DNA of 64,000 bases from Natronomonas gomsonensis. Its GTDB lineage: Archaea > Halobacteriota > Halobacteria > Halobacteriales > Haloarculaceae. The translations under genes were made by a program, and so were the position numbers. The stretch lies in contig NZ_CP101323.1 in the NCBI RefSeq assembly GCF_024300825.1, positions 3,162,001 to 3,226,000 on the forward strand, written 5' to 3'. Of the stretch, positions 1 through 7,099 are shown in pieces (position 1 is the first letter of the stretch; each line of letters opens with the position of its first letter). The notes beneath the pieces are model-generated. The model saw only the letters and a list, made by a program, of their open reading frames with translations. It searched no databases and had not been told where the DNA came from.

Positions 1-181
1 CGTAGGCGCTGTAGAGCGCCCAACCGACAGCAGCGCCGCCGGCAGCGACGAAGATGGGAGCGACAGCTTTCGAGCGACCAACGGGTTCGAGGTCGAGCGT
101 CGATGCGCCCGCGCCCGTCGCGGCGACACCTGTGGCTACCCCCGCGCCTTTGATGAACGTCCGACGGTCGATCTCGCTCAC
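1..181 (-). CDS. Tat-exported protein, N-terminus only (VP4 spike-like candidate)
   Basis: The first 60 codons of a gene running off the left edge are visible, starting with GTG at 181. The start overlaps the stop of the 36-aa gene by GTGA, which supports translational coupling. The N-terminus has a twin-arginine motif (RRTFIK), a small-residue hydrophobic stretch, then a second hydrophobic Ala/Gly-rich segment at about residues 40-58. Haloarchaeal pleolipovirus spike proteins often start with a Tat-like signal followed by such a segment, and the position after a VP3-like gene fits. The remaining sequence is needed to decide; it could be another exported protein. Confidence 0.5.
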   Translation of the reverse strand, partial: MSEIDRRTFIKGAGVATGVAATGAGASTLDLEPVGRSKAVAPIFVAAGGAAVGWALYSAY

Positions 182-288
182 AGGACACCTCCAGCGGCGA
201 AGAACATCCCGGCGGTCGAGGCCGCCGCGCCCGCCGCGAACATGACGATCTCGTCGGTCGAGAGATGCCGGTCGATGGGGTCGGTCAT
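178..288 (-). CDS. 36-aa small membrane protein
   Basis: This short gene encodes 36 residues: a charged N-terminus (MTDPIDRHLSTDEIV) followed by one Ala/Gly-rich hydrophobic segment. Its start overlaps the upstream gene's stop (ATGA) and its stop overlaps the downstream GTG start (GTGA). Those precise overlaps, rather than any similarity, are the evidence that it is real. It lies between the VP3-like gene and the putative spike gene, so a virion-membrane or assembly role is possible. No known family is recognised. Confidence 0.6.
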   Translation of the reverse strand: MTDPIDRHLSTDEIVMFAAGAAASTAGMFFAAGGVL

Positions 289-689
289 CGGACGGCAACA
301 CCCCACGACAGCACCGAGACGGCAAAGGCGAGGATGTGCAGGGTCGGGGAATTCGCCGCGAATTGGTCTTGAACGAACCCGATGTACTGATAGGAGACTA
401 TCAGAATCGGGGCAGCCGCGATCAGTAGTTTCTCCCAGTCCTCGTAGCGGTCGAAGGCCTTCGTCTCACTTGATGCGAACGCCGTAGCGAAGACGACCAG
501 CGAGACGATGGTCGCGTGTTCTGTCGTCAGCGTGTACCCGACGCCCCACTGGAGCGTGGGCGCGGAGATGCCGCCGAACTGGAAGGCGGAAGCGACCACG
601 AACACCACGGACAGCAGGGCCGGGAGCGTCCGCAGGTGCGCGTAGTCGTTCATCAGCCCGCTCATGCGGTTCGATGCCGACGCCATCAC
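285..689 (-). CDS. Four-helix membrane protein (pleolipovirus VP3-like)
   Basis: The 134-residue protein has about four predicted membrane segments: near residues 20-42, 55-73, 85-105 and 115-132. Its start overlaps the acidic gene upstream by ATGA. Pleolipoviruses encode a small internal membrane protein (VP3) of similar size with four helices, directly before the spike gene, and here a Tat-exported protein follows after one tiny gene. Topology and order therefore suggest a VP3-like virion protein. This is inferred; no sequence signature of the family was identified by eye. Confidence 0.6.
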   Translation of the reverse strand: MMASASNRMSGLMNDYAHLRTLPALLSVVFVVASAFQFGGISAPTLQWGVGYTLTTEHATIVSLVVFATAFASSETKAFDRYEDWEKLLIAAAPILIVSYQYIGFVQDQFAANSPTLHILAFAVSVLSWGVAVR

Positions 690-1042
690 CGGACCCCCAC
701 GGTGAAGCCTTTGCCAGTGTGGCCGTCGTCGGTTTCGTACTCACCGTCGTACCGGAGTTTCACCACGTCACCGATCTCGACGCCGAGCCTGTCGAAGTCG
801 TTGGTGATGGAAGCGCAGTGCCACACCATCACGTACTCGCCCGGTGCCGTCGACAGCTTGTAGACGCGATTGTTGTTCGCGCCAGCGTTCTCGATGATGT
901 CTCGAAGTTCTCCTTCGAGAACTTCGTCCTCTTCCCATTCGTCTTTCCACTCTACGTCTTCGTCGTCGTCGTACTCCGAGCCGACGGTCTGGAAGCCAGC
1001 GAACTCGGGGTCGGATTCTTCGGTCGCCATTGCACTAGACAT
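686..1042 (-). CDS. Acidic soluble protein of the element's virion-type operon
   Basis: The 118-residue protein has an Asp/Glu-rich first half (residues 1-50) and a more regular beta-rich second half with VYKLSTAPGEYVMVWHCASI and a VVKLRYDGEYET segment. It is the first gene of the overlapping minus-strand operon and begins with ATG at 1042, directly below an AT-rich control region and a GTTTAC/GTAAAC inverted repeat. No family is recognised. Small soluble proteins of this kind precede the membrane protein gene in several haloarchaeal pleolipoviruses and plasmids. Confidence 0.65.
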   Translation of the reverse strand: MSSAMATEESDPEFAGFQTVGSEYDDDEDVEWKDEWEEDEVLEGELRDIIENAGANNNRVYKLSTAPGEYVMVWHCASITNDFDRLGVEIGDVVKLRYDGEYETDDGHTGKGFTVGVR

Positions 1043-1329
1043 ACTAGTTTACTGGGGGGTAAACCTCCGATTAACCCGAGTGAAAGTGAAAACCAGTATC
1101 TAGTAACTATATCATGTATCGCAGTCATTCAGCTCTGTTGAAATCCTTAGGAACTGATAGGATCTGCGTGCGACATACAGAGGATGAGTTCTGCACTGTA
1201 ACGGCGTTTGTTTCACTCTGAAAGAGATGAACCGTCCGCTCACTACACATGCATATTGAGCAGAGGATTAGGATGTCACTCAGTTACTCAATTGAAGGTT
1301 TGGCGTGAAAACCAGCGGATATCATACCT
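1043..1329. promoter_or_regulatory. AT-rich divergent control region with repeats
   Basis: This stretch between the minus-strand virion-type operon and the plus-strand small gene is visibly richer in A and T than its surroundings. It holds an inverted repeat GTTTAC-N6-GTAAAC at 1047-1064, just upstream of the ATG at 1042, and a TTAAT box near 1070 suited to a leaderless minus-strand transcript. An 11-bp direct repeat GTGAAAACCAG occurs at 1086-1096 and 1305-1315. The layout suits repressor control of the operon, or an origin region for the nearby Rep. Function is inferred. Confidence 0.45.
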
Positions 1330-1548
1330 TTGCGGGATGAACAGAAATTGATGGCCGGAAAAGAATCTGTCAAACTCAATGACGACCAACCACCCTCTGC
1401 CGATGAGGAAGTAGCAAGACTGCGCTTGCAACTAAATCAAAAATCCTTGAAGGAGTTGGTGAGGCTGGGTTTAGTCGAATGGGATAGGGAGAATCATGTG
1501 ATTAAGAAAGGCCCCAACTTCGACAGGGAACGCCCTTTTAGGAAGTAA
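1330..1548 (+). CDS. Small winged-helix-like protein (DUF7344-type), possible repressor
   Basis: The 72-residue protein lies opposite to the rest of the element and divergent from the virion-type operon, the usual place for a repressor. The C-terminal half (KELVRLGLVEWDRENHVIKK) looks like the end of a winged helix: a recognition helix followed by a beta-wing, as in the haloarchaeal DUF7344 family. The N-terminal part of the usual domain is short, so it may be a reduced form. A later ATG at 1357 is an alternative start. The gene is AT-richer than its neighbours. Confidence 0.5.
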   Translation: MRDEQKLMAGKESVKLNDDQPPSADEEVARLRLQLNQKSLKELVRLGLVEWDRENHVIKKGPNFDRERPFRK

Positions 1549-1612
1549 TCCATCGATATCCATACAATCTGTATTCAGCACGTCTCCAAGAACATATCAC
1601 CGATTGAGGATT

Positions 1613-3544
1613 TCAACAGAGCCAGTCATTCGAGTATGGATACTCAGTTTCCGGTCGCTTCGACCCGAACTTGTCGTGGTAATGTTGGTAGTGAAGCACC
1701 CGATCTGCAGCCTCCGGCTCTTCGAGACCGTGTTCGTAGAAATGCATCGCCATCGTTCGAGCTTCGTGCGAGGAGAACCCGCACTTCCGACAACGGTACA
1801 CCTCTGCCTTCTGGAGCGGAATCGACAACCGAGTCTCTTCCTGGAGGCGCTTCAGAGGAAGGTGTAGTGGAACGACATCGACACCGCCGCCACCGGGATC
1901 GTGTTCCTCACCGTCGCGGTCGATAACCGCGTCGAGTTCCCACTGGTCGGTCAACGGTTCCGGCTTTTCGAATTCATTGGACTCCGGTTCGGTGGCCCGA
2001 CTCTCCAGCACGTCCTCGACGAACGAACGGTCGGACGGCGAGACACCGAGACGACCCATCACCTTTGGAACCGACCAGTTCTTACCCGGTCGGTCCTCGA
2101 TGAGCGACAGAATCTCATCACGTAACTGGGTCCGTTTCAGATTCTCACCAGTCGACCCGCCAGCTCGGGCTGACGGCCACCGCTCAGACATTGGTTTATC
2201 GAAGTGGGAAACTGGAGTGTTGCCACTCTCGGTTTCGTCACCCACCGAGCCGAGGGCGTCGTCAGGTGGGTCGAGGCGATCTTGGTCAATTCGCCACGCC
2301 GAATCACAACACGCGCAGACGACATCCGCACCACGGCCGTCGTTCCAATAGACGTGTTCGCCGTGCGGAACGTCTTGGTCCGCGCGAGATGATTCGAACC
2401 GCTGTTCACACGCATCAGCGGTTATGGCGTTATTGACGATTTGAGACCGAGAAACCCGGCGACGAGATCCGGACCAGTACAACGCACCCCACGCGAGATA
2501 TTCGACCGGCTTCTCCAGTAGGTCCTCTGTGTAGCCGCCCATGTAGGCGGCCATGTACGAACCCATGTTTTCGACCTCTGGATTCAGCGAGATACACCCA
2601 TCCGACTCTTCTACGTACGAATCTATTGCAGTGTAATCGTGAGCAGAGAAGCCCGCCGGTTCACATTTCTCGATATGCGCGTCTATCACGCGTTCTAGTT
2701 CACGACCAACGTCTTCGAGGGAGATCGAGGGCGCGAGGGCATCCCGGTCGAAGTAGATACCGACGTGCAGGTGAGTATAGCAGGCGTTCGCACCGGGGGC
2801 CTTGTCAGCATCGGAAGCTGCACCCATGCCGTGCGGTTCGGCCTGACTCCAGTATGCCCAGTCGTCGGAGTCGAGGTCGAGGTGATATTCCATTGTATTG
2901 CGAAGCGCGTCCCGAACACCGTGTTTCGAGAAGGCGTCGTGAATGGCGTCGAGGTGGTCGACCGGCGGTAGGCGAGAACCTTTCGGCGTCGACGATGCAG
3001 TTAGAGTGAGCATCGCAGTCACCGGGTTCTCCCATTGGCCGACGGACGAACCGCCGGTCGGTCGTTCGCCGCCACCCATCTCCCGTTCGAGCGCACGCGC
3101 ACGAGCGTACTCTTTCTTCGAGTACGATTCACTCCAGGCGTCCATCAGCGGTATCTCGAACGTCTCTCCGTGTTGATTTGAGAACCGAGCAGTCAACCCA
3201 CGGTACTCCGTGTGCGCGAAGAGGAACGATGAGACGGCATCGGCCCAGGTCACCGACTCACGGCGCTGGAGTTCGGACACCTGGAAGTTCTGTTCGACCT
3301 CTTTCTCGGTTTCAACGTACACGTCTTGATACTCAGCTTCGGTCACGACCCGACGGAGTGACCTCCCGTGTTGTTCGGAGATCTGGAGGTCGGCCTTGTT
3401 TGGATACGCATCGATGAAATCGAGAACCCGTTCGTGTACCTTCTGTTCGTACTCGTCATACTCAGAATCGGCCGCAGAGGGTTCTACAGAGTTAATCTGA
3501 TTGGAGGGCCGAGAGGCCGCCGGTGGTTGATCGGCCCCGCTCAT
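1613..3544 (-). CDS. Large HUH-endonuclease replication initiator (Rep)
   Basis: The 643-residue protein carries rolling-circle Rep motifs in order: motif 1 (TAMLTLTASS, about residues 176-185), the metal-binding HUH motif (THLHVGIYFD, about 257-266) and motif 3 with three tyrosines spaced by four (SYMAAYMGGY, Y330, Y334, Y338). It is expected to nick an origin and stay covalently bound through a tyrosine. The C-terminal region adds a CxxC cluster (CACC) and a C2H2-like finger near residue 590 (CRKC...HFYEH), probably for DNA binding. It is much larger than the Reps of small haloarchaeal plasmids. The start overlaps the HNH gene's stop by ATGA. Confidence 0.85.
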   Translation of the reverse strand: MSGADQPPAASRPSNQINSVEPSAADSEYDEYEQKVHERVLDFIDAYPNKADLQISEQHGRSLRRVVTEAEYQDVYVETEKEVEQNFQVSELQRRESVTWADAVSSFLFAHTEYRGLTARFSNQHGETFEIPLMDAWSESYSKKEYARARALEREMGGGERPTGGSSVGQWENPVTAMLTLTASSTPKGSRLPPVDHLDAIHDAFSKHGVRDALRNTMEYHLDLDSDDWAYWSQAEPHGMGAASDADKAPGANACYTHLHVGIYFDRDALAPSISLEDVGRELERVIDAHIEKCEPAGFSAHDYTAIDSYVEESDGCISLNPEVENMGSYMAAYMGGYTEDLLEKPVEYLAWGALYWSGSRRRVSRSQIVNNAITADACEQRFESSRADQDVPHGEHVYWNDGRGADVVCACCDSAWRIDQDRLDPPDDALGSVGDETESGNTPVSHFDKPMSERWPSARAGGSTGENLKRTQLRDEILSLIEDRPGKNWSVPKVMGRLGVSPSDRSFVEDVLESRATEPESNEFEKPEPLTDQWELDAVIDRDGEEHDPGGGGVDVVPLHLPLKRLQEETRLSIPLQKAEVYRCRKCGFSSHEARTMAMHFYEHGLEEPEAADRVLHYQHYHDKFGSKRPETEYPYSNDWLC

Positions 3545-3813
3545 GGAGAGGAAGCAAGAGAATCGTCGTGCAGATGATGCCGCGAATGGGCCTCCGGTTC
3601 GACTGCAACGAGGTTACCGGGAACGTTCAGCCAGGGTACAGACTGCCGGTGATGCACCTCGTAGTGAGCAGGGAGAGCATCGAAGCCGTGTTCCGCAACG
3701 TACAGAAGCCGGTGGATGTAGACCGTATCGTCGGCACCGTTCGCACGGCACCGAACGTACTCGTAGCCCTCGCCGGTGGACTGGAGCGACGGGGCGTCAC
3801 TCACGCTGACCAC
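3541..3813 (-). CDS. Small HNH endonuclease-like protein
   Basis: The 90-residue protein ends in an HNH-type beta-beta-alpha metal motif: EVHHRQSVPWLNVPGNL (about residues 52-68) followed by a HxxHH group near 76-80. The two histidines, the asparagines and the later histidine match the pattern of HNH nucleases of phages and plasmids. It overlaps the Rep gene by ATGA, so the two are probably made together. A role in element replication, packaging or host DNA cleavage is possible. Confidence 0.7.
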   Translation of the reverse strand: MVSVSDAPSLQSTGEGYEYVRCRANGADDTVYIHRLLYVAEHGFDALPAHYEVHHRQSVPWLNVPGNLVAVEPEAHSRHHLHDDSLASSP

Positions 3814-4183
3814 CGTCGGTACGAGCTTCCGAATCGCTCAAACGCCGCTGTGGCTTCCCGCGCGGCGTCGTTGGGTCCGTCCCTGCGGTCGGACCCTGCG
3901 CGCCGGCTTCCGGGTCGACCCACGAGGGGTCGCTTCCGGCCGCTCCGCTCGGGGGTGCCCGTCGCTCCGCTCTTCCGGCGCTTGCGTCAGCTGGGCAGGC
4001 GTCGAGGTCGAGGCCGGATGCCCAGTGAAGCGACGGGAGTAGGTGGTCGACGAGTTCACGCTGGAGATCGGGAGCGCGGAAGCAGCTCCGGCATTCTCGA
4101 TAGCGGGTAGCCGGTTCTCGTCGAGGATTGAGACACCAGTCGTGGCAACTCTGACAGCGATATTCGACGAGAGAAGGGGTCAA
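3797..4183 (-). CDS. Zinc-ribbon protein with low-complexity tail
   Basis: The 128-residue protein begins with a zinc-ribbon pattern: CQSCHDWC, then 16 residues later CRSC. The last 70 residues are Arg/Ala/Pro/Gly-rich with little predicted structure. The only in-frame start before the zinc motif is TTG at 4183, since a stop lies upstream without ATG or GTG. The gene overlaps the HNH gene by 17 bases and is the element gene nearest the tRNA. The zinc ribbon is convincing; the length of the tail in the real protein is less certain. Confidence 0.5.
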   Translation of the reverse strand: MTPSLVEYRCQSCHDWCLNPRREPATRYRECRSCFRAPDLQRELVDHLLPSLHWASGLDLDACPADASAGRAERRAPPSGAAGSDPSWVDPEAGAQGPTAGTDPTTPRGKPQRRLSDSEARTDGGQRE

Positions 4184-4300
4184 CGCCGACCACCCCGGAA
4201 AGTATCCGCGCGCTGGTAGTTATTTGGGGGTGAGCCGGCCGATTCTGCAGAAGATACTTGTGAGTGCTTACTTGAGGTACCGAAAGTGTTAGAAGTCGGA

Positions 4301-4375
4301 TGGGTTCGGGCAGATTTGAACTGCCGGCCTCCTCCATGTCAAGGAGGTGTCATAACCAGCCTAGACCACGAACCC
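4301..4375 (-). tRNA. tRNA-Val (GAC)
   Basis: A full cloverleaf reads on the minus strand. The acceptor stem GGGTTCG pairs with CGAACCC, the anticodon arm is CCTCC-TTGACAT-GGAGG with anticodon GAC, and the T-arm has loop TTCAAAT. The discriminator base is A at 4301; CCA is not encoded. The integrated element starts at its 3' end, which marks this gene as the probable attachment site. Confidence 0.95.
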
Positions 4376-4488
4376 ACGCTGGTGTCTGCCTGCACTTCTT
4401 CGTATCCCGGTGAGGTAATTGAAGGTTTCGGAATGGTCGCCGAGAACTGGAGGGTGTTTCCCGAACCGTTCGGCTCATGGCGGGGGAG

Positions 4489-4499
4489 TATAAAAATAA
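4489..4499 (+). promoter_or_regulatory. TATA box for the secreted protein gene at 4552
   Basis: The sequence TATAAAAATAA stands out in GC-rich surroundings and lies about 55-63 bases before the ATG at 4552. A transcript starting about 25 bases downstream would have a leader of about 35 nucleotides. Confidence 0.6.
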
Positions 4500-4551
4500 C
4501 CGGTTATCTCGGGCGTCATCCTGTTCCTTGTAGCTGTACTTTCAGAAATAT

Positions 4552-5892
4552 ATGCGACAAAGAGTTCGGCAACTGTTAGTGGTCGTCACGGCAGTTTCGG
4601 TTTTCGCGTCCTTCGCCGTGGCTCCGGCCGCGGCGCAGTTGGGCGGTAGTGGTGACGGAATCAACATCGGTGGCGACGAAGGAATCAGCATCGGTGCCGA
4701 CGGCGTCAACGTCGGTGGCGAGGAGGGTGTCGACGTCGAAGCCGGCACTGACGGTGTCAACGCCACGGTCGGCGGCGACGACGCGGTCGCTGCCGAGGCC
4801 GGAACCGACGGGGCCGGCGCACAGGTCGGCGGCGTCGAAGCAAGCGATGACGGCGTTTCCGTGGGCGACCGAGAGGTCTCCCCCGACACCGGCGGCGGTG
4901 ACCTCCCGCTTCCCGACGACGCCGGTGACATCGGCGGCGATTCAGGTGGGCTCCCCGTTGGCGATTCGGGCAGTCTGCCGCTTCCCGACGACGCCGGTGA
5001 CATCGGAAGCGGCGACGGCGTCCCGACCGACCCGACCGAATTAGACAGCAGCTCCGACGATATTCCGCAGGAGCTTCGAGTTCTGGAGCAAATCCTCGAG
5101 AACGCGGAAATCAATCAGACGGGGCCCGAAGACGTTCCCATCGGTGACGAGAACGCACAGGTGAACGTCTGTGAGCCTCTCAACGTTGAATCCAGTGACC
5201 TTCCTGCCGAGGCCCTTCCCTCGATTCAGGACCTCCCGCAGGAGGCTGTCCCCTCTGGCGTTCCGACGAGCATTCTCTCCAACGACGCGGTCCTCGGCAT
5301 CGCACTCGGCCTCGTTCCGGCGCCGTGTGACATCCAGACGCCGAACGACCCCTCGGTTGACCCGACCGACCCGCCGTCCGAGCCGGCTTACGACTTCGAC
5401 GTTCAGCGCTTCGGACAGTACGAAGACGGCGGTGTCGCACTCATCACGTACGACGGTACCCTGAACGAGTCCGGTGAGGGTCCCGGTGTCTCCGGTATGC
5501 TCGGCGGTCTGACGACCTCGGAGTTCGGCGACCTCGACGGTGAACTCGTCGTCAACGACGGCGAGAACGATTACGGTGTCGACCCACGCGTCCGGTACAA
5601 CGACGACAGTTTCGAGGGTGAAGCGGTACTCCTCATCTTCGGAAACCAGGCCGGCATCGACGGCGAGTGTAACGACCTCACGGAGTTCGACGGCGACTTC
5701 AGCGACGTCCAGGAGAACCCGCTCGGTCCCTGCGAGTACGAACTCGTCGGGCTCCCGAACGCCGTCGGCCCCGCTGACGCGGTTTCTATCATCACCAGCG
5801 CGACCGAGGGTGGCGCTCCGGGCCTGCCGGAACTCGGCGGGTCGGGACTCCCCACCGGCAGCGTGACCTCGCTGACGTCCGGTGGCCTCTAA
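4552..5892 (+). CDS. Secreted acidic protein with N-terminal repeats, copy 1
   Basis: The 446-residue protein starts with a Sec signal peptide (cleavage likely after APAAA near residue 29). A repeat region follows (about 30-165) of short DGVxVG-type units, ending in a 24-residue motif LPLPDDAGDIG present twice, like a low-complexity stalk or beta-solenoid. Residues about 165-446 form a conserved domain shared with the next gene: a PxGVPTSI segment, CDIQ, a PNDPSVDPTDPP hinge and GVSGMLGGLTTSEFGD. Four cysteines could form disulfides outside the cell. Function is unknown; a cell-surface or secreted structural role is the safest guess. Confidence 0.85.
   Translation: MRQRVRQLLVVVTAVSVFASFAVAPAAAQLGGSGDGINIGGDEGISIGADGVNVGGEEGVDVEAGTDGVNATVGGDDAVAAEAGTDGAGAQVGGVEASDDGVSVGDREVSPDTGGGDLPLPDDAGDIGGDSGGLPVGDSGSLPLPDDAGDIGSGDGVPTDPTELDSSSDDIPQELRVLEQILENAEINQTGPEDVPIGDENAQVNVCEPLNVESSDLPAEALPSIQDLPQEAVPSGVPTSILSNDAVLGIALGLVPAPCDIQTPNDPSVDPTDPPSEPAYDFDVQRFGQYEDGGVALITYDGTLNESGEGPGVSGMLGGLTTSEFGDLDGELVVNDGENDYGVDPRVRYNDDSFEGEAVLLIFGNQAGIDGECNDLTEFDGDFSDVQENPLGPCEYELVGLPNAVGPADAVSIITSATEGGAPGLPELGGSGLPTGSVTSLTSGGL
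4906..4934 (+). repeat. 29-bp direct repeat, unit 1
   Basis: This 29-base stretch inside the secreted protein gene recurs without change at 4978-5006, a period of 72 bases (24 codons). It encodes the repeated LPLPDDAGDIG motif. Identity at the DNA level suggests a recent in-frame duplication. Confidence 0.85.
4978..5006 (+). repeat. 29-bp direct repeat, unit 2
   Basis: Second identical copy of the 29-base repeat at 4906-4934, in the same reading frame. Confidence 0.85.
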
Positions 5893-6051
5893 CTCCGAAC
5901 TGACGAACTGACCGGATTTGTCGGTTGCTATCAAACGTTTCTTTTCGTCTGTTTCGGACCCGCTTCCCCGCGGATTCGTCATTTACGTATAAAGTCCCGT
6001 GCATGGGGGGCGTAACTGTAAATACGTTGACTAAGCTATCCACTGATAGAA

Positions 6052-6978
6052 ATGGGAGAATCCAGCATAGCGAGAGCAACACTGTCCTGTCTCGTCGCCG
6101 TTTTGATGGTCGTGGGTTTCACGGCCGCGCCGGCGGCGGCGGTTGACGACGGCATCTCGGTGAGCGACGACGGCGTCTCGGTCGGACTTGACGGTAACGG
6201 AGTCGAAGTCGACGACGATGGCGGTGTCACGGTGGAGAACGATACTAGTGTGGAGTCGGTCGAAGACTCCCTTCCGGGAGAGGACGACGCGCCCGACGGT
6301 GACACGCTTCCGGACGACGGGGGCGATTCTGACCCGTCGGTCGACTACAGCGACATCCCGATAGAGGAGTCCCCGGTCGACCCATGTCGTGACCTCGGCG
6401 GCGATGTCCAAGAGAACGTGCCGTTCGAGCAGGTGCCGTGGTTCGATGACCTGCCGAAGCAGGCCCAGCCGCCGGGCGTGCCAACGAGTCTGATTACGCC
6501 GGAGGTCGTCGCGGGAATCGTCTTCGGTGCGACTCCGAACCAGTGCGATATTCAAGACCCCAACGACCCCTCGGTCGACCCCACGGACCCACCGAATGAC
6601 CCGGGATACAGCGTGGAGAATCAGCGTATGGGCCAGTACCGTGACGGAGCAGTTGGATTGGTGTACTACGAGGTGACGGCCAACGAATCCGGTGAGGGTC
6701 TCGGTGTTTCGGGCATGGTCGGTGGTCTCACAACCTCGGAGTTCGGTGACATCGACGCGGAACTGACAGTCAACGACGGGGAGAAGGACTACACGGTTGA
6801 CCCGCGCGTTCGCTATTTCGACGGCGGACGCACGGGTATGGCGGAGACGAACGTCGAGTTGCTCGGCACGCGACTCGGTGTCGTGATGGACTGCAACGGT
6901 GAGGAGTGCCAGCCGGGGACGCGTGGTCTCCCCGAGTTCCAGAAACCGCCTGCAATCCCTGCACCGACGGGCGAATAG
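6052..6978 (+). CDS. Secreted acidic protein, copy 2 (paralogue of 4552-5892)
   Basis: The 308-residue protein has a signal peptide (hydrophobic segment at residues 9-30 ending APAAA), a short DDGVSV-type repeat region (about 32-62) and the same C-terminal domain as the preceding gene. The shared landmarks are PPGVPTSLI, CDIQ, the PNDPSVDPTDPP hinge, NESGEG, GVSGM-GGLTTSEFGD and VDPRVRY. The repeat region is much shorter than in copy 1 and the C-terminus is different. A TGTAAATA box near 6017 gives a nearly leaderless transcript, so it probably has its own promoter. Function is unknown. Confidence 0.85.
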   Translation: MGESSIARATLSCLVAVLMVVGFTAAPAAAVDDGISVSDDGVSVGLDGNGVEVDDDGGVTVENDTSVESVEDSLPGEDDAPDGDTLPDDGGDSDPSVDYSDIPIEESPVDPCRDLGGDVQENVPFEQVPWFDDLPKQAQPPGVPTSLITPEVVAGIVFGATPNQCDIQDPNDPSVDPTDPPNDPGYSVENQRMGQYRDGAVGLVYYEVTANESGEGLGVSGMVGGLTTSEFGDIDAELTVNDGEKDYTVDPRVRYFDGGRTGMAETNVELLGTRLGVVMDCNGEECQPGTRGLPEFQKPPAIPAPTGE

Positions 6979-7051
6979 GCTCTCGCGTTCTCTGCGTCGA
7001 TTTTCTTGGTTTCACCGAAGAGCGCCCGCTGTAGCGACAGCCTTATACTGG

Positions 7052-7067
7052 TGTACGAATTTGTACA
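7052..7067 (+). promoter_or_regulatory. TGTAC palindrome, putative trp operator
   Basis: TGTACGAATTTGTACA is a palindrome with 14 of 16 positions symmetrical. It lies between one TATA-like box (TTATA, 7043-7047) and another (ATTATA, 7067-7072) upstream of trpD at 7100, so a bound protein would cover the promoter. TGTACA is the TRP box bound by the TrpY repressor in Methanothermobacter; whether a TrpY-like protein acts here is not known. Confidence 0.5.
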
Positions 7068-7099
7068 TTATAGCGCAAAACTGGTCATTGGTGTCCACA

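Larger units (their letters stand above)
1..4300. mobile_element. End of an integrated pleolipovirus-like element at tRNA-Val
   Basis: All eight protein genes here except one small gene are on the minus strand and run away from the 3' end of tRNA-Val (GAC), the usual place where archaeal tyrosine-recombinase elements insert. The content is element-like: HUH Rep, HNH protein, zinc ribbon, AT-rich control region, winged-helix-like small protein, then overlapping genes for an acidic protein, a four-helix membrane protein, a 36-aa membrane protein and a Tat-exported protein. This order resembles pleolipoviruses (Rep, small membrane protein VP3, spike VP4). No integrase or second att copy is visible; they would lie left of the window. 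The assignment is an inference from gene order and topology. Confidence 0.62.

Noticed and set aside
1-4300. Integrase gene near the tRNA-Val attachment site
   Set aside because: No tyrosine-recombinase motifs (R...HxxR...Y) were found in any frame; the integrase may be at the unseen end.
4056-4337. 93-aa minus-strand protein overlapping tRNA-Val
   Set aside because: It runs across the tRNA gene, has no motif and is explained by the non-coding flank.
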